From Klebsiella planticola ATCC 33531 (GTDB taxonomy: Bacteria; Pseudomonadota; Gammaproteobacteria; Enterobacterales; Enterobacteriaceae), in assembly GCF_000735435.1 (NCBI RefSeq), contig NZ_JMPP01000067.1, positions 186,001 through 250,000 of the forward strand: a stretch of 64,000 nt of DNA, read 5' to 3'. Shown here one piece after another: positions 29,893-40,890 of the stretch (positions within the stretch are counted from its first letter, which is position 1; every line of letters begins with the position of its first letter). A model generated the notes under the pieces. That model worked only from the letters and a program-made list of their open reading frames with translations. It made no database searches and was not told the origin of the DNA. The position numbers were made by a program, and so were the translations under genes.

Positions 29893-31019
29893 CGGCGCGC
29901 CATACAGCTGGCCCGCCGCTCATCAACGCGTTTCGCAAACCAGGCCGTGGTCAGATTGCGCGTAATTTTAGGGCTCTCAAGCTGAATCCCCGGCAGTATC
30001 TCTCGCGGCAACGCTTTGCCTGCTTTCTTATCCGCCAGACGGAAAACCTGCTGGTACAGTTCGGTTTTTTCAAACGCCAGGCTGTCGCCTTTTTTCAACT
30101 GCCGGTGGATGTCATCATCGCTCATCGCCAGCTTCCCGGCTAAACGGCGTACCGCCAGCTCCGTCGTCCCTGCATCATCGCTATCATAACGAATTAAATC
30201 ACCGTCCAGCGCCAGCTTCACGCCGCTCGCTTTACTGACGGCATTCTGAAACGCAGCATTGCGGCTGGCGTACCAGCCCGCGTTAAAGTCAGCAAAACGG
30301 TACAGCGGCACGCTGTAGTTTGCCGGATAGTTGAGCAGGTGCCAGGTACCAAACCACAGGCCGCCGCGCAGGCTGAACACTTCCTGGCGCACGGTGCCGT
30401 TGATTTTCCACGGATAGCCATCGGTATGCTGTTCGGCAAAAGCAATACTCACCTGCATCGGGCCACCGGTATGCACCGGGTTGAGTGAACCGAATAACTT
30501 CTGCCCCATAGGCACCATGCCGATAAAATCGTCAAACACGGCGCTAAGCTGCTTTTCCGTTTTCACGTTGTCCAGCCGCTCGCTGTAGCTTTTGCCGTTG
30601 GGTGACGGAATTTTCAGCGCCGTATGCACAAGGAAAACCGGGATATGCATCTTCTCGGCCCGGCGGTCTATCTCTTGCCAGGCGATTTTGCTCAGCCCCG
30701 GCACCACCGGATCGGATTGATAGTTGGACTCCTGCTGCGCGACCGCCAGCACCGAACAGACGTTCTCTTCCGTCGGCGCCAGCTTCTGACTTTCGAAGGT
30801 TTTGGCAATCGCCTGCGCCCATTCGTCCCTGTCCTTCACGCTGGCGGGCATTTTTTGCCTGACCACGGCGGCAACGTCAACGGGCTTTTCGCCCTCTTTG
30901 AGTACCGGCGCCGTGTTGCTGGTACAGGCGCTCAGAACCCCCCCAGCCAGCAGCGTCAGGGCGCAGGAAACTCGACGTGGTACCGCGACTGCCCTGCACT
31001 TTCCTTGTCTCTGTATCAT
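29889..31019 (-). CDS. yaiW: Outer-membrane lipoprotein YaiW
   Basis: A 376-residue lipoprotein matching E. coli YaiW, a surface-exposed outer-membrane lipoprotein linked with SbmA in uptake of proline-rich peptides such as Bac7. A signal peptide with lipobox LSAC puts the lipidated cysteine at 32. The DUF1615 domain fills the rest, with conserved blocks [30 protein letters not shown] and [20 protein letters not shown]. It follows sbmA by 37 bases and is probably co-transcribed with it, as in E. coli. Confidence 0.95.
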   Translation of the reverse strand: MIQRQGKCRAVAVPRRVSCALTLLAGGVLSACTSNTAPVLKEGEKPVDVAAVVRQKMPASVKDRDEWAQAIAKTFESQKLAPTEENVCSVLAVAQQESNYQSDPVVPGLSKIAWQEIDRRAEKMHIPVFLVHTALKIPSPNGKSYSERLDNVKTEKQLSAVFDDFIGMVPMGQKLFGSLNPVHTGGPMQVSIAFAEQHTDGYPWKINGTVRQEVFSLRGGLWFGTWHLLNYPANYSVPLYRFADFNAGWYASRNAAFQNAVSKASGVKLALDGDLIRYDSDDAGTTELAVRRLAGKLAMSDDDIHRQLKKGDSLAFEKTELYQQVFRLADKKAGKALPREILPGIQLESPKITRNLTTAWFAKRVDERRASCMARR

Positions 31020-31056
31020 CCTTCAGTCTGCCTCTACTATGGGTGGGGATCGGTAA

Positions 31057-32277
31057 TCAGTTTAGCGTCTGGGTAACGGGCTGCAGCTCTTTACCATCAA
31101 GTTCGCGTTCAAAACTACGCAGACGTTTGTAGATGGACATCAGTTCCACCAGCGTCGTCCACGAGCTAATCAGATACTGGAACGAGCCGCGTACCTGGCC
31201 GAACACGTTGGTAATCTGCGTCATCAGGCCCAGCGTAATCGTACCGGCAACGATCGACGGAAACAGCAGGAACAAACCGAAAACGTTATCCACCTGCAGA
31301 TAAAGAATGCGGGCGATGTTGAAATACATGTAGTGGAAATAGAGGCGGAAATAGTTGCGACGAACGGCGCTAAACAGCTCGCGCACCGTTGGCGGCGTGG
31401 CGCGGGATTCATCATCTTCGCCATACACCAGCTCTTTACGATATGCCGCTTCCACGCGCTGGTTTTTAAATTCCAGCCCCGGCAGTTTGATCCCCACGAC
31501 CGCCAGCAAACCGGTCCCCATCAGGGACCACACCACCGCTGCAATCACCAGGCCATACGGCAGATGGCCCACAATCGGCAGATCCGGCACGTGTTCAGAC
31601 AACGTAACCAGCACCGGCAGGAAGGCAATCAGCGTCATGACGGCGTTGATAAAACTCACGCCCATATCCTCAAGGGTGGAGGCAAAGCGCATGGTATCTT
31701 CCTGCACACGCTGAGCGGCACCTTCGATGTGGCGCAGGTGATGCCAGTGGGCCATATAGTGTTCGTTCATCGCCGTACGCCAGCGGAAAACGTAGTGGCT
31801 GACGAAGAAGTTGTTCATCACGCCAATAATCACCGCGATCACCGCAATGCCAAGGAACACGCCAATTTCCTGATAGAACTGGTTAATACTGACTTTGTGC
31901 GGCGTGGCCAACGCGGTCTGGATCAGATCGTAGAACGGCGCATACCAGGCGTTGATCGCCACCCCAACCTCCACCAGAAACCAGGTGACGAAGATGATCA
32001 AAGAGGTGCCGAGAATTGACCAGTATTGCCAGCGGTGCGGGCTGTAGGTAAACCAAAACAGCGCAAAAACGCCCACGCAGAAAACGTAATAGGCATAAAA
32101 CACCAGATAGTTCAGCGACCAGAATCGCGCAGCGCTGATGGCAACATTTTGTGATGCCCCGGTTAAACGCAGCAGCCAGTCGCCACCGCCCGCCTGCCAA
32201 AAGATCACTGCAAGCAGCGACCAGACAAAGGCAGAAAGAAAAAACGGCCCCGGTTTGGGGAAAAAAGATTTAAACAT
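31057..32277 (-). CDS. sbmA: Peptide antibiotic transporter SbmA
   Basis: SbmA is an inner-membrane, proton-driven homodimer that imports microcin B17, microcin J25, bleomycin and proline-rich antimicrobial peptides. The 406 residues are highly similar to E. coli SbmA, with eight hydrophobic segments and the conserved [19 protein letters not shown] block, which resembles ABC transmembrane domains such as BacA. Two ATGs stand in tandem; the second (32277) has the better spacing from AGGAG. It heads the sbmA-yaiW pair. In E. coli ampH is its neighbour; here a hydrolase gene lies in between. Confidence 0.97.
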   Translation of the reverse strand: MFKSFFPKPGPFFLSAFVWSLLAVIFWQAGGGDWLLRLTGASQNVAISAARFWSLNYLVFYAYYVFCVGVFALFWFTYSPHRWQYWSILGTSLIIFVTWFLVEVGVAINAWYAPFYDLIQTALATPHKVSINQFYQEIGVFLGIAVIAVIIGVMNNFFVSHYVFRWRTAMNEHYMAHWHHLRHIEGAAQRVQEDTMRFASTLEDMGVSFINAVMTLIAFLPVLVTLSEHVPDLPIVGHLPYGLVIAAVVWSLMGTGLLAVVGIKLPGLEFKNQRVEAAYRKELVYGEDDESRATPPTVRELFSAVRRNYFRLYFHYMYFNIARILYLQVDNVFGLFLLFPSIVAGTITLGLMTQITNVFGQVRGSFQYLISSWTTLVELMSIYKRLRSFERELDGKELQPVTQTLN

Positions 32278-32396
32278 CATCTACTCCTGCTAACTTCTTT
32301 ATCGTTCTGGCTATGCTGTGTACCACGAAGACGCCCGCCGCATCACTGTAGCAGCCTGGGGAGGGCGGTCGGATGATGAGACCAAATATCAGCAGC

Positions 32397-32930
32397 TTAG
32401 TTCGTCTGCCATTCGGCCAGAATTGTTTCTACGGATTTCACGCGGACAGGATTTCCGGGTACGGTTAGCGTACGCCAGACATCGTTGTAGTGGTCAATCA
32501 GCGTTGCGGCCTGCGCAGCCGGACGGTTCGCCGTGGTGTGCGCATCCTCAGCCACGGTGATGGCATAGCCGCGGCTGGCGCCATTTTTGATGGTGGTATC
32601 GACACAGTAATCGGTCGCGCAGCCGCAAATCACGAACTGGTGGATTTGCTGCTCGCTCAGTACCTGCTCAAGACATGTTTTATAGAACGCATCGCAGGCG
32701 GTTTTCGTGACATAGAGGGCGTCTGCGGGGGGTTCCAGCTCCGCCAGCAGCGCAAAGCCTTCGCTCCCTTCTTCCAGACCGCCGTCCTCGGCATGCTGAA
32801 TAAAAATCACGCGATCCGCGGCGCGAATCAGACGGTTAATATGCGCGACGCAGCGTTCGCGCTCAATACGCGGCGTCGCAAAGACGCCATTTTGCATATC
32901 TACTACCATCACCACTCGTTGAGCCGCCAT
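32397..32930 (-). CDS. Isochorismatase-family cysteine hydrolase
   Basis: A soluble 177-residue hydrolase of the isochorismatase/nicotinamidase fold. The catalytic triad is visible as D11 in VVDMQNGVF, K76 in VTKTACDAF and C109 in CGCATDYCVD. The cis-peptide region and GASRGYAITVAEDAHTT are also present. The substrate is unknown; the family cleaves small amides or vinyl ethers. It stands between sbmA and the divergent ampH, an insertion relative to E. coli, and could share transcription with sbmA, 119 bases downstream. Confidence 0.88.
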   Translation of the reverse strand: MAAQRVVMVVDMQNGVFATPRIERERCVAHINRLIRAADRVIFIQHAEDGGLEEGSEGFALLAELEPPADALYVTKTACDAFYKTCLEQVLSEQQIHQFVICGCATDYCVDTTIKNGASRGYAITVAEDAHTTANRPAAQAATLIDHYNDVWRTLTVPGNPVRVKSVETILAEWQTN

Positions 32931-33130
32931 ATTTCTCTCTCGTCACCCGATACATCAAACGCTCATCATACGCGCCCACCGGGGAAAGCGGATATCCGAA
33001 AGCATAAAAAAGTCCTTTTTACGCACGGTTACGTTTTTCTGCTAAATATTGTCGTTATTCCACTTCGTTCAGCCGTGCTTCGTAGTATAAATATGCCCTA
33101 TATCTCCTCTTATCATTATGGATACCCCAG

Positions 33131-34288
33131 TTGAAACGTAGTCTGCTTATTTTTGCTGCGCTGTGTGCGGCGTCATGGACATCGGTCCAGGCAGCTCAAC
33201 CGATCGTTGACCCGGAATTTGCCGCCAATGTAGTCGATCGTTACGCCAACCATATCTATTACGGTAGCGGTGCCACCGGCATGGCGCTGGTTGTTATTGA
33301 TGGCAACCAGCGCGTGTTTCGCAGCTTTGGCGAAACGCGTCCGGGCAACAATGAGCATCCGCAGCTGGATTCGGTTATCCGCATTGCTTCGCTGAGTAAA
33401 CTGATGACCAGCGAGATGCTGGTAAAAATGCTCGATCAGGGCGTCGTGAAGCTCAGCGACCCGCTCAGTAAATACGCGCCGCCGGGTGCCCGGGTGCCGA
33501 CGTATCAGGGCACGCCGATTACGTTGGTCAACCTGGCGACCCACACCAGCGCGCTGCCGCGTGAACAGCCCGGTGGTGCGCCGCATCGTCCGGTCTTCGT
33601 CTGGCCAACGCGCCAGGATCGCTGGTCGTGGTTGTCGACAGCATCGCTGAAAGCAGCCCCGGGGTCGCAGGCCGCCTACTCCAACCTCGCGTTTGATCTG
33701 CTGGCAGACGCCCTCTCTACGGCTGCCGGGAAACCCTATCCGCAGCTATTTGAAGAGCAAATCACCCGGCCGCTGGGTATGAAAGACACCACCTTTACCC
33801 CCTCACCGGATCAGTGCCGCCGTCTGATGGTCGCCGAGAAAGGCGCCAGCCCGTGCAACAATACGCTGGCAGCGATCGGCAGCGGCGGCGTCTACTCGAC
33901 GCCAGGCGATATGATGCGCTGGATGCAGCAGTTCCTTTCCTCCGATTTCTACACCCGCGGGCAGCAGGCTGACCGTATGCAGACGTTAATTTATCAACGT
34001 AGCCAGCTAACACGGGTTATCGGTATGGATGTGCCTGGCAAAGCTGACGCCCTGGGTCTTGGCTGGGTCTATATGAAGCCGAAAAATGGCCAACCGGGGA
34101 TTATTCAAAAGACCGGCGGCGGCGGCGGATTCATTACCTATATGGCCATGAACCCGCAGGCCAATATCGGCGCTTTTGTGGTGGTCACCCGTTCATCGCT
34201 GACCCGCTTTAGTAATATGAGCAACGGTATTAACGATCTGGTCAGCGAACTCAGCGGCGGACAGCCGGCGTCAATCCCGGAGTCCTGA
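33131..34288 (+). CDS. ampH: D-alanyl-D-alanine carboxypeptidase/endopeptidase AmpH
   Basis: AmpH is a periplasmic class C penicillin-binding protein that acts on peptidoglycan stem peptides as carboxypeptidase and endopeptidase. The 385 residues match E. coli AmpH. A signal peptide ends near residue 21 (SVQA). Active-site motifs are S87-L-S-K90, Y183-S-N185 and K327-T-G-G. Translation begins at TTG 33131, as for the E. coli gene; no stronger upstream start is visible. It is the class C relative of AmpC but not a major beta-lactamase. Confidence 0.96.
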   Translation: MKRSLLIFAALCAASWTSVQAAQPIVDPEFAANVVDRYANHIYYGSGATGMALVVIDGNQRVFRSFGETRPGNNEHPQLDSVIRIASLSKLMTSEMLVKMLDQGVVKLSDPLSKYAPPGARVPTYQGTPITLVNLATHTSALPREQPGGAPHRPVFVWPTRQDRWSWLSTASLKAAPGSQAAYSNLAFDLLADALSTAAGKPYPQLFEEQITRPLGMKDTTFTPSPDQCRRLMVAEKGASPCNNTLAAIGSGGVYSTPGDMMRWMQQFLSSDFYTRGQQADRMQTLIYQRSQLTRVIGMDVPGKADALGLGWVYMKPKNGQPGIIQKTGGGGGFITYMAMNPQANIGAFVVVTRSSLTRFSNMSNGINDLVSELSGGQPASIPES

Positions 34289-34403
34289 TCGTCATCACGG
34301 CATGGGTTCCAGGGTGACGTGGGCATAATGCTTCCTTTGGCGAAACATCTCACCGGAATTTCGGTTAGACTTGTTGTTTTCATTTCACAAAATCAGGCAA
34401 ACC

Positions 34404-35378
34404 ATGACAGATTTAATCACTCGCCCCCGCCGTTTGCGTCAATCCGCTGCGCTGCGCGCCATGTTTGAAGAGACAACACTGAGTTTGAACGACCTGGTGT
34501 TGCCGATCTTTGTTGAAGAAGAAATCGACGATTACAAAGCCATCGAGGCCATGCCTGGCGTGATGCGCATTCCGGAAAAATACCTGGCGCGGGAAATCGA
34601 GCGTATCGCCAACGCCGGTATCCGCTCGGTGATGACCTTCGGTATTTCGCACCACACCGACGCGACCGGCAGCGATGCCTGGAATGAGAACGGCCTGGTG
34701 GCGCGTATGTCACGCATCAGTAAGGATGCAGTACCGGAGATGATTGTCATGTCCGATACCTGCTTCTGTGAATACACCTCACACGGCCACTGCGGCGTAT
34801 TATGCGATCACGGCGTCGACAACGACGCTACTCTGGTGAACCTTGGCAAACAGGCGGTGGTTGCCGCTGCGGCGGGCGCCGATTTTATTGCCCCCTCTGC
34901 GGCAATGGATGGTCAGGTGCAGGCGATTCGCCAGGCGCTGGACGCCGCCGGTTTTACCCGGACGGCCATCATGTCCTACTCCACCAAGTTTGCCTCTTCA
35001 TTCTATGGCCCGTTCCGCGAAGCGGCCGGTACCGCGCTGAAAGGCGATCGTAAAACCTATCAGATGAGCCCGATGAACCGCCGTGAAGCCATTCGCGAAT
35101 CCTTGCTGGATGAAGCCCAGGGCGCAGATTGCCTGATGGTCAAACCGGCCGGCGCCTATCTTGATATTCTGCGCGATATCCGCGAGCGCAGCGATCTGCC
35201 CCTCGGCGCCTACCAGGTGAGCGGCGAATACGCGATGATCAAATTTGCCGCTCAGGCCGGCGCTATCGACGAAGAAAAAGTGGTGCTGGAAAGCCTGGGC
35301 GCCATTAAGCGCGCCGGTGCCGATCTGATCTTCAGCTACTTCGCCCTCGATCTGGCTGAAAAGAAAATCCTGCGTTAA
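34404..35378 (+). CDS. hemB: Porphobilinogen synthase (delta-aminolevulinic acid dehydratase)
   Basis: HemB condenses two 5-aminolevulinates to porphobilinogen in heme synthesis. The 324 residues equal the E. coli length. The zinc ligands C120, C122 and C130 ([13 protein letters not shown]) and Schiff-base lysines K195 (SYSTKF) and K247 (MVKPAGAY) are all present. ATG 34404 gives the canonical start; the in-frame ATG at 34371 is not conserved. It lies downstream of ampH on the same strand, and REP-type hairpins follow the stop. Confidence 0.97.
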   Translation: MTDLITRPRRLRQSAALRAMFEETTLSLNDLVLPIFVEEEIDDYKAIEAMPGVMRIPEKYLAREIERIANAGIRSVMTFGISHHTDATGSDAWNENGLVARMSRISKDAVPEMIVMSDTCFCEYTSHGHCGVLCDHGVDNDATLVNLGKQAVVAAAAGADFIAPSAAMDGQVQAIRQALDAAGFTRTAIMSYSTKFASSFYGPFREAAGTALKGDRKTYQMSPMNRREAIRESLLDEAQGADCLMVKPAGAYLDILRDIRERSDLPLGAYQVSGEYAMIKFAAQAGAIDEEKVVLESLGAIKRAGADLIFSYFALDLAEKKILR

Positions 35379-35390
35379 TTCCCTGTCATT

Positions 35391-35456
35391 CCCCCGGTGG
35401 CGCTACGCTTACCGGGGCTCCGGTAACCCGGGCCAGGCGCCAGCCGCAGCCCGGGG
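35391..35456. repeat. REP-like palindromes after hemB
   Basis: CCCCCGGTGGCGCTACGCTT then ACCGGGGCTCC is a REP-like unit. A second degenerate unit in partly inverted order (CCCGGGCCAGGCGCC, GCAGCCCGGGGC) follows at once. It lies 12 bases past the hemB stop. Confidence 0.7.
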
Positions 35457-35551
35457 CAATGGACTTGCGCCAGTCCCAAATCTTCACTCAACTGTAATCT
35501 GAGCGACATCTGCACCTTCTACTGTCTGGGCAGGACGGAGGAGGAAGCGCT

Positions 35552-37270
35552 ATGTTTAGTCTCGACAATGTACTCGACGACCTGTGGCCTCAGGCGAGGC
35601 CTGCCCCCTGGCAAAAAAAACTACTCAAAAAATTACTCCATGAGGAGGAGTTTCAACAATTTGCCGCTCGCCATCGCCACCTGAAAGGGCTTGATACGGT
35701 CGAACAGGTGCTTGAACATCTCAATATCCGCTGCGCAATTCCGGCGCACGATCTGGAACAAATCCCTGAACACGGTCCGCTGGTGATCGTCGCTAACCAC
35801 CCCACCGGCACGCTTGACGGCCTTGCGCTACTCTATGCCGTTTCCCGCGTGCGCCGCGATGTCAAAGTGGTGACTAACCGCCTGTTAACCCATCTTGAAC
35901 CGCTGAGCTCGCTGTTTATTCCCGTTGATAATATCAACGGCCGTACCGCCAAAACCGCGCTGCAACAGATGGATCACCAGTTGCAGAACGGCGGCGTACT
36001 GATCTTTTTCCCGGCGGGAGAAGTCTCGCGCCTGACGCGCCGGGGGATCCGCGATAAAAAATGGCACTCTGGCTTTATCAAACTGGCAACCAGGTACCGC
36101 GCCCCGCTGCTCCCGGTATGGATCCGGGCGCACAACAGCGCGCTGTTTTACGCCAGCACTCTGCTCTCCGACAATCTTCCTCTGCTGCTGCTGATGCAGC
36201 AAATGTTCCGCCGGCGTAACAGCAGCCTGCCGATCGCTATCGGCCAACAAATTGCCTGGTCCTCGTGGTACAGCGCGCAAACGTCTACGCGCGAACTGGC
36301 GGATCGCGTCTATCGCCACGTTGAGCGACTGGGCAAAGGGATGCCGGGGGTGTTTAAAACGGAAAGCGCAATTGCGCGTCCCGAGGATCGCGCCCTGCTT
36401 AAGCGCGAACTCAGCCAGGCGGAGTGCCTTGGGCGCACGGCAGATGGCAAAGTCATCTATCTGTGGCAGCGCGGCGGCAAGGAAGATGCGCCGCTGCTGC
36501 GCGAGCTGGGTCGCCTGCGCGAGATTGCCTTTCGCGCGGTCGGCGAAGGCAGCGGCAAACGCCGCGATGTCGACGGCTATGATGACGATTACCTGCACCT
36601 GATTCTGTGGGACGAAGAGGACCTGGAAATCGTCGGTGCCTATCGCTTTATGCCTACCGCCATGCAGCTGGAAAAACGCGGCCTGCAAGGGATCTATAGC
36701 TACAGCCTGTTTCACTACGATGCGCGGATGGAGGATATCCTCACCCACGGGATTGAACTGGGTCGGAGCTTTATTCAGCCGCGCTACTGGGGGCGTCGCG
36801 GGCTGGATTATCTGTGGTGCGGCATCGGGGCCTGGCTGGCGCGCTACCCGCACTATCGCTATCTGTTCGGCCCGGTCTCCATTTCCGGTGGCCTGCCGCC
36901 CGCGGCTCGCGATCTGTTGGTGGCATTCTACCGTCTGTGGTTCCCGGCGACGCATCCGCTGGCGGAATCCCGTCGCCCGTATCCTGCCTCACTGCCGGAT
37001 GTGCTGGCGCAGTTTGGCGGGGAAGATTACAACGACGACCTGGCGCGGTTGAAATCCCTGCTCGGCAACCTCGGCTGCGCGATCCCGCCGCTGTATAAGC
37101 AGTACTCGGAAGTCTGCGAGCCGGGCGGCGTGCAGTTTATCGATTTCGGCAGCGACCCGGATTTCAACAACTGCGTGGATGGTCTGGTGCTGGTGGATTT
37201 GACCTATCTGAAGGCCAACCGCTATCAGCGCTATATTGGGGTACATCTGGACGCGCAAAAATCGGCATAA
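35552..37270 (+). CDS. Two-domain acyltransferase, OlsF-like (PlsC-type plus GNAT-type)
   Basis: A 572-residue fusion. The N-terminal half (about 60-270) is a PlsC-like acyltransferase with the variant HX5D motif N82-H-P-T-G-T-L-D89 and an FPAGEVSRL motif near 160. The C-terminal half (about 300-520) resembles the OlsB/hemolysin-type N-acyltransferase (DYLHLILWDE, ELGRSFIQPRYWGRRGLDYL, FGPVSISGG). This order matches OlsF of Serratia, which makes ornithine lipids by acylating ornithine twice. GGAGGAGGAAG before ATG 35552 fixes the start. It is inserted between hemB and tauD, which are adjacent in E. coli. Ornithine-lipid synthesis is inferred, and a bifunctional remodelling enzyme with another amine substrate is possible. 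Confidence 0.82.
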   Translation: MFSLDNVLDDLWPQARPAPWQKKLLKKLLHEEEFQQFAARHRHLKGLDTVEQVLEHLNIRCAIPAHDLEQIPEHGPLVIVANHPTGTLDGLALLYAVSRVRRDVKVVTNRLLTHLEPLSSLFIPVDNINGRTAKTALQQMDHQLQNGGVLIFFPAGEVSRLTRRGIRDKKWHSGFIKLATRYRAPLLPVWIRAHNSALFYASTLLSDNLPLLLLMQQMFRRRNSSLPIAIGQQIAWSSWYSAQTSTRELADRVYRHVERLGKGMPGVFKTESAIARPEDRALLKRELSQAECLGRTADGKVIYLWQRGGKEDAPLLRELGRLREIAFRAVGEGSGKRRDVDGYDDDYLHLILWDEEDLEIVGAYRFMPTAMQLEKRGLQGIYSYSLFHYDARMEDILTHGIELGRSFIQPRYWGRRGLDYLWCGIGAWLARYPHYRYLFGPVSISGGLPPAARDLLVAFYRLWFPATHPLAESRRPYPASLPDVLAQFGGEDYNDDLARLKSLLGNLGCAIPPLYKQYSEVCEPGGVQFIDFGSDPDFNNCVDGLVLVDLTYLKANRYQRYIGVHLDAQKSA

Positions 37271-37278
37271 AAGCCTTT

Positions 37279-37314
37279 CCCGGCTTGCGGCGCGCTGCGT
37301 CTTAGCCGGGCTAC
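37279..37314. repeat. REP-like element
   Basis: CCCGGCTTGCGGCGCGCTGC followed by GTCTTAGCCGGGCTAC forms a single REP-type imperfect hairpin between the convergent OlsF-like gene and tauD. Confidence 0.75.
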
Positions 37315-37327
37315 AAGCTAATGTTGA

Positions 37328-38179
37328 TTATCCTGCCCGATAATAGGGCTTATCCCCGAGAATCGTCGCCCGATGCATAATGCGCCGCTGCGGCAGGTAA
37401 TCGGCGTTGGCGTAGTGCTGGGTGACGCGGTTATCCCAAATCGCCACGTCGTTCGGCTGCCAGCGCCAGCGTACCTGAAACTCCGGCTTCGTGACGTGGG
37501 CGAACAGGAAGCCGAGCAGCGCCTCGCTCTCTTTTTCCGTCACGTCGACAATGCGGGTGGTGAACCCCTCATTGACAAACAGCGCCTGTTTGCCGGTCAC
37601 CGGATGGGTACGCACCACCGGGTGCAGCAGCGGCGGATTTTTGGCGACCGCCTCCAGCCAGCGCTGATGCTCCTCTTCGCTTTTGCGATATTTATACTCC
37701 TGGAACGATTTACGGAAATCATGCTCCGCGCGCAGGCCGCTTAACAGCTGGCGCAAAGGCTCAGAGAGCGCCTCATACGCCGCAATGCCGCTGGTCCACA
37801 GAGTATCGCCGCCGGTTGAAGGCAGCTCTTTTGCCGCGAGGATCGCCCCGGCAGGCGGCGTCGCAATAAAGGTAACATCGGTGTGCCAGTTATCGTTATC
37901 CGGCGGATTATCGTCGTGGGTATCGAGAACGATAATCTCATCAACGCCCGGCGCATGGGGATAAACCGGATGAATATGCAGGTCGCCAAAGCGCAGGGCA
38001 AGATCCCGCTGCTGCTCGGGGGTGATGTTCTGCTCGCGCAGGAACACCACCTGATGTCGCAGCACCGCGTGATACAGCTGCTCAAACTGGTTGTCGCTCA
38101 GCGGGCGGGTAATATCGACGCCGGAAACCTGCGCGCCAATATAGGGGCCCAGCGGGGTAATGCTTAAACGTTCGCTCAT
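37328..38179 (-). CDS. tauD: Taurine dioxygenase TauD
   Basis: TauD is an Fe(II)/2-oxoglutarate dioxygenase that oxidises taurine to aminoacetaldehyde and sulfite for use as sulfur source. The 283 residues equal E. coli TauD. The iron ligands are H99 and D101 (WHTD) and a histidine near 255 (RRIMHRATI), and the 2-oxoglutarate-binding arginines follow. Its start overlaps the tauC stop by four bases, so it is the last gene of tauABCD, which in E. coli is activated by Cbl/CysB under sulfate limitation. Confidence 0.97.
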   Translation of the reverse strand: MSERLSITPLGPYIGAQVSGVDITRPLSDNQFEQLYHAVLRHQVVFLREQNITPEQQRDLALRFGDLHIHPVYPHAPGVDEIIVLDTHDDNPPDNDNWHTDVTFIATPPAGAILAAKELPSTGGDTLWTSGIAAYEALSEPLRQLLSGLRAEHDFRKSFQEYKYRKSEEEHQRWLEAVAKNPPLLHPVVRTHPVTGKQALFVNEGFTTRIVDVTEKESEALLGFLFAHVTKPEFQVRWRWQPNDVAIWDNRVTQHYANADYLPQRRIMHRATILGDKPYYRAG

Positions 38180-39003
38180 TGTACTTCTCCATGCCAGGGC
38201 GTCAGGCGCCGCTGCAACGCGCGCAGCCCCAGTTCCAGTAAAAAGGCGATGATCGCAATCACCGCGATGCCGGCCAGCACCACATCGGTGGCGAGAAACT
38301 CACCGGCGGACTGCACCATAAAACCTAATCCGCGGGTGGCGGCAATCAGTTCAGCGGCCACCAGCGTTGACCAGCCCACCCCGAGCCCGATACGCAGGCC
38401 GGTGAGAATTTCTGGTAATGCGCCGGGCAAAATCACCAGCCACAGCACCTGCGCCCGGCTGGCGCCCAATGCCTGCGCGGCGCGAATCCGTACCTGCTGG
38501 GCGCTTTTCACTCCCGCCAGCGTCGACATCACCACTGGCGCAAAAATCGCGAGATAAATCAGCAATATTTTTGGCGTTTCGCCAATGCCGAACCAAATGA
38601 TCACCAGCGGCAACCAGGCCAGCGGCGGCACCGGTCGATACAGTTCGATCAGCGGATCGAGAATCCCGCGGATCGTTGGGCTCAGGCCCATGGCGATCCC
38701 GACCGGCACGCCAAGGATCGTCGCCGCAACCAGGGCGATCGCGATCCGCGTCAGGCTCGCCGCCAGATGTTGCCAGAGCGTGGCATCCATAAAGCCCTGC
38801 GGCCCGGCAATGGCGATCAGTTTCTGTAATACCTGCTGCGGCGGCGGAAGAAACAGCGGGCTAATCAGCTGCAGGGCCGTCACGCCCCACCAGACAACCA
38901 GCAGCACCGCCAGCGTGACGAAACTCAGCGTCAGCTGGCGGGAGAGCGGCCAGCGCCACTTCAGCGTCCGCGGCTGTGGTTTGTCATTAATCACCACGCT
39001 CAT
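38176..39003 (-). CDS. tauC: Taurine ABC transporter permease TauC
   Basis: The membrane subunit of the taurine/alkanesulfonate importer TauABC, 275 residues with about six helices. The permease-ATPase contact loop (EAA-like: [20 protein letters not shown]) is near 190-210. It overlaps tauB upstream and tauD downstream by four bases each, indicating translational coupling. Confidence 0.96.
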   Translation of the reverse strand: MSVVINDKPQPRTLKWRWPLSRQLTLSFVTLAVLLVVWWGVTALQLISPLFLPPPQQVLQKLIAIAGPQGFMDATLWQHLAASLTRIAIALVAATILGVPVGIAMGLSPTIRGILDPLIELYRPVPPLAWLPLVIIWFGIGETPKILLIYLAIFAPVVMSTLAGVKSAQQVRIRAAQALGASRAQVLWLVILPGALPEILTGLRIGLGVGWSTLVAAELIAATRGLGFMVQSAGEFLATDVVLAGIAVIAIIAFLLELGLRALQRRLTPWHGEVQ

Positions 39004-39767
39004 GAGAAGGCCTCCCGTTGTTCAAATACCCGGCTCAGGACATATTCACGCTGTGCGATAAACTGCGGGTCAGATTTAATGCTGCGGCAGGACTCGCCGG
39101 CGATAAAACGGCGACCAAAATTCAGCGGCAGCCGCTCCAGCACCCGGCCCGGCCCCGGCGATAGCAGCACCAGTTCGGTGGCCATAAATACGGCCTCTTC
39201 AATGTCATGCGTAATCAGCAGTACCTGCTTGCCGGTCTCGTGCCACAGGTTAAGCAGCAGGGTTTGCATCTGCTCGCGGGTGAAGGCATCCAGCGCGCCA
39301 AACGGCTCATCCAGCAACAGTAGCTGCGGGTTTGCCGCCAGCGCTCTGGCAATGCCGACCCGCTGGCGCTGGCCGCCGGAGAGCTGCCAGATAAAGCGCT
39401 TTTCCGCCCCTTCGAGTCCCACTTTCTTCAGCATCCGCGCCGCGGTTTCCCGGCGCGCGGCTTTATCCACACCCGCCAGCTGGAGTCCCAGCGCGACGTT
39501 ATCCTGTACGTTGCGCCAGGGCAGCAGCCCTTCATGCTGAAAGACGACGCCGCGCTCGGCGCCCGGCCCTTCTACCCGCTGGCCTTCGAGGGTGATGCTG
39601 CCGTGCTGATAAGGCACGAATCCGGCAATCAGGTTCAGCAGCGTGGTTTTACCGCAGCCGGAGGGCCCCAGGACCACCAGCAGTTCGCCGCTGTCCAGCG
39701 TCAGGTTGATATCCGCCAGCGCCGGTTTACCGCCGTAGTCGGCGGAAAGATGCGAGATTTGCAGCAT
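39000..39767 (-). CDS. tauB: Taurine ABC transporter ATP-binding protein TauB
   Basis: The ATPase of TauABC, 255 residues. Walker [10 protein letters not shown] (about 34-42), Q-loop [11 protein letters not shown], signature [15 protein letters not shown], Walker [13 protein letters not shown] and H-loop histidine in LITHDIEEA are all intact. It sits 11 bases after tauA and overlaps tauC by four bases. Confidence 0.96.
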   Translation of the reverse strand: MLQISHLSADYGGKPALADINLTLDSGELLVVLGPSGCGKTTLLNLIAGFVPYQHGSITLEGQRVEGPGAERGVVFQHEGLLPWRNVQDNVALGLQLAGVDKAARRETAARMLKKVGLEGAEKRFIWQLSGGQRQRVGIARALAANPQLLLLDEPFGALDAFTREQMQTLLLNLWHETGKQVLLITHDIEEAVFMATELVLLSPGPGRVLERLPLNFGRRFIAGESCRSIKSDPQFIAQREYVLSRVFEQREAFS

Positions 39768-39778
39768 CGTGGCCTCCT

Positions 39779-40741
39779 TTACTTCACAAAACGGTCGGTT
39801 ACGTACTGGCTGTAGTCGGTGCCGGCCGCCGGGACTTTACCCTGCTCTTTGAGGAACCTGGCGGTGTCGACGATCGCTTTATTCACCGGACCATTCAGCT
39901 CCTGAGCCTGCTGGGCGGCGGTCAGATAGGTATTGCCTTTTACCAGCCCCGGAACATCGGCATCCGGCACGCCGCTCAGGCGCGACAGCTTGCTGATATT
40001 ATCCGCCTGCTTCAGCCACGCATCCGGGTTGGCAATGTACGGTTGCTGGGCATCGATCGCGCTTTTGGCAAAGGCTTTCACAATCTCAGGGTGTTTCTCG
40101 GCAAAATCTTTGCGTACCACCCAGACATCCAGCGTCGGCGCGCCCCACTCCCCCACCTGAGATGAGTCGGTCAGCACTTTGCCCTCTTTTTCCAGTTCGT
40201 TCACCGCCGGAGCCCAGACGTAGGCGCCGTCAATGTCTCCGCGCTGCCAGGCGGCAATAATCGCCGGCGGCTGCAGGTTGATAATCTGCACCTGTCCCGG
40301 CTTAATGCCCCAGTGTTTGAGCGCCGACAGCAGGCTGTAATGGGTTGTGGAGATAAACGGTACCGCAATGCGTTTACCAATCAGGTCCTGCGGTTTGCTG
40401 ATGCTCTTCTTCACTACCAGCGCTTCAGAGTTTCCGAGCTTTGACGCCAGCAGGAACACTTCAATCGGCACCTGCTGCGTGGCGGCAACCGCCAGCGGAC
40501 TGGAACCGAGGTTGCCGATTTGTACATCGCCGGAAGCCAGCGCCCGCACGATGCTCGAGCCACTATCGAATTTTCGCCAGTCAACGGTTGCGCCGCTCGC
40601 TTTGGCAAAGGTGTTGTCCGCCTGGGCGACTTTCGCCGGCTCTGCGGAAGTCTGATACGCCACGGTGACGTTGACCGCCTGGGCCTGGAATGCCGCCAGT
40701 GCCAGTGCGGTAATAAGTGTGATACGCGATGATAGTGCCAT
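39779..40741 (-). CDS. tauA: Taurine ABC transporter substrate-binding protein TauA
   Basis: The periplasmic binding protein that delivers taurine to TauBC, 320 residues. A signal peptide of about 22 residues ends AAFQAQA. The mature protein begins [20 protein letters not shown], as in the SsuA/TauA family. It is the first gene of the tau operon. The 300 bases upstream hold the promoter and, in E. coli, Cbl sites; I cannot mark those here with confidence. Confidence 0.96.
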   Translation of the reverse strand: MALSSRITLITALALAAFQAQAVNVTVAYQTSAEPAKVAQADNTFAKASGATVDWRKFDSGSSIVRALASGDVQIGNLGSSPLAVAATQQVPIEVFLLASKLGNSEALVVKKSISKPQDLIGKRIAVPFISTTHYSLLSALKHWGIKPGQVQIINLQPPAIIAAWQRGDIDGAYVWAPAVNELEKEGKVLTDSSQVGEWGAPTLDVWVVRKDFAEKHPEIVKAFAKSAIDAQQPYIANPDAWLKQADNISKLSRLSGVPDADVPGLVKGNTYLTAAQQAQELNGPVNKAIVDTARFLKEQGKVPAAGTDYSQYVTDRFVK

Positions 40742-40890
40742 AGTGTCTGCTTCCCGTTGTTGTTATGGGTGCAGTATTTCCGGCGCGATGCATTTGATGA
40801 AGTAATTAAAAATTCTTGCTAAGAACAAAGCGTTTTTAGAAAAAAAACGGCAATGGTTAGCTATTTCACTCATTACGGATAGCCTTCCCA

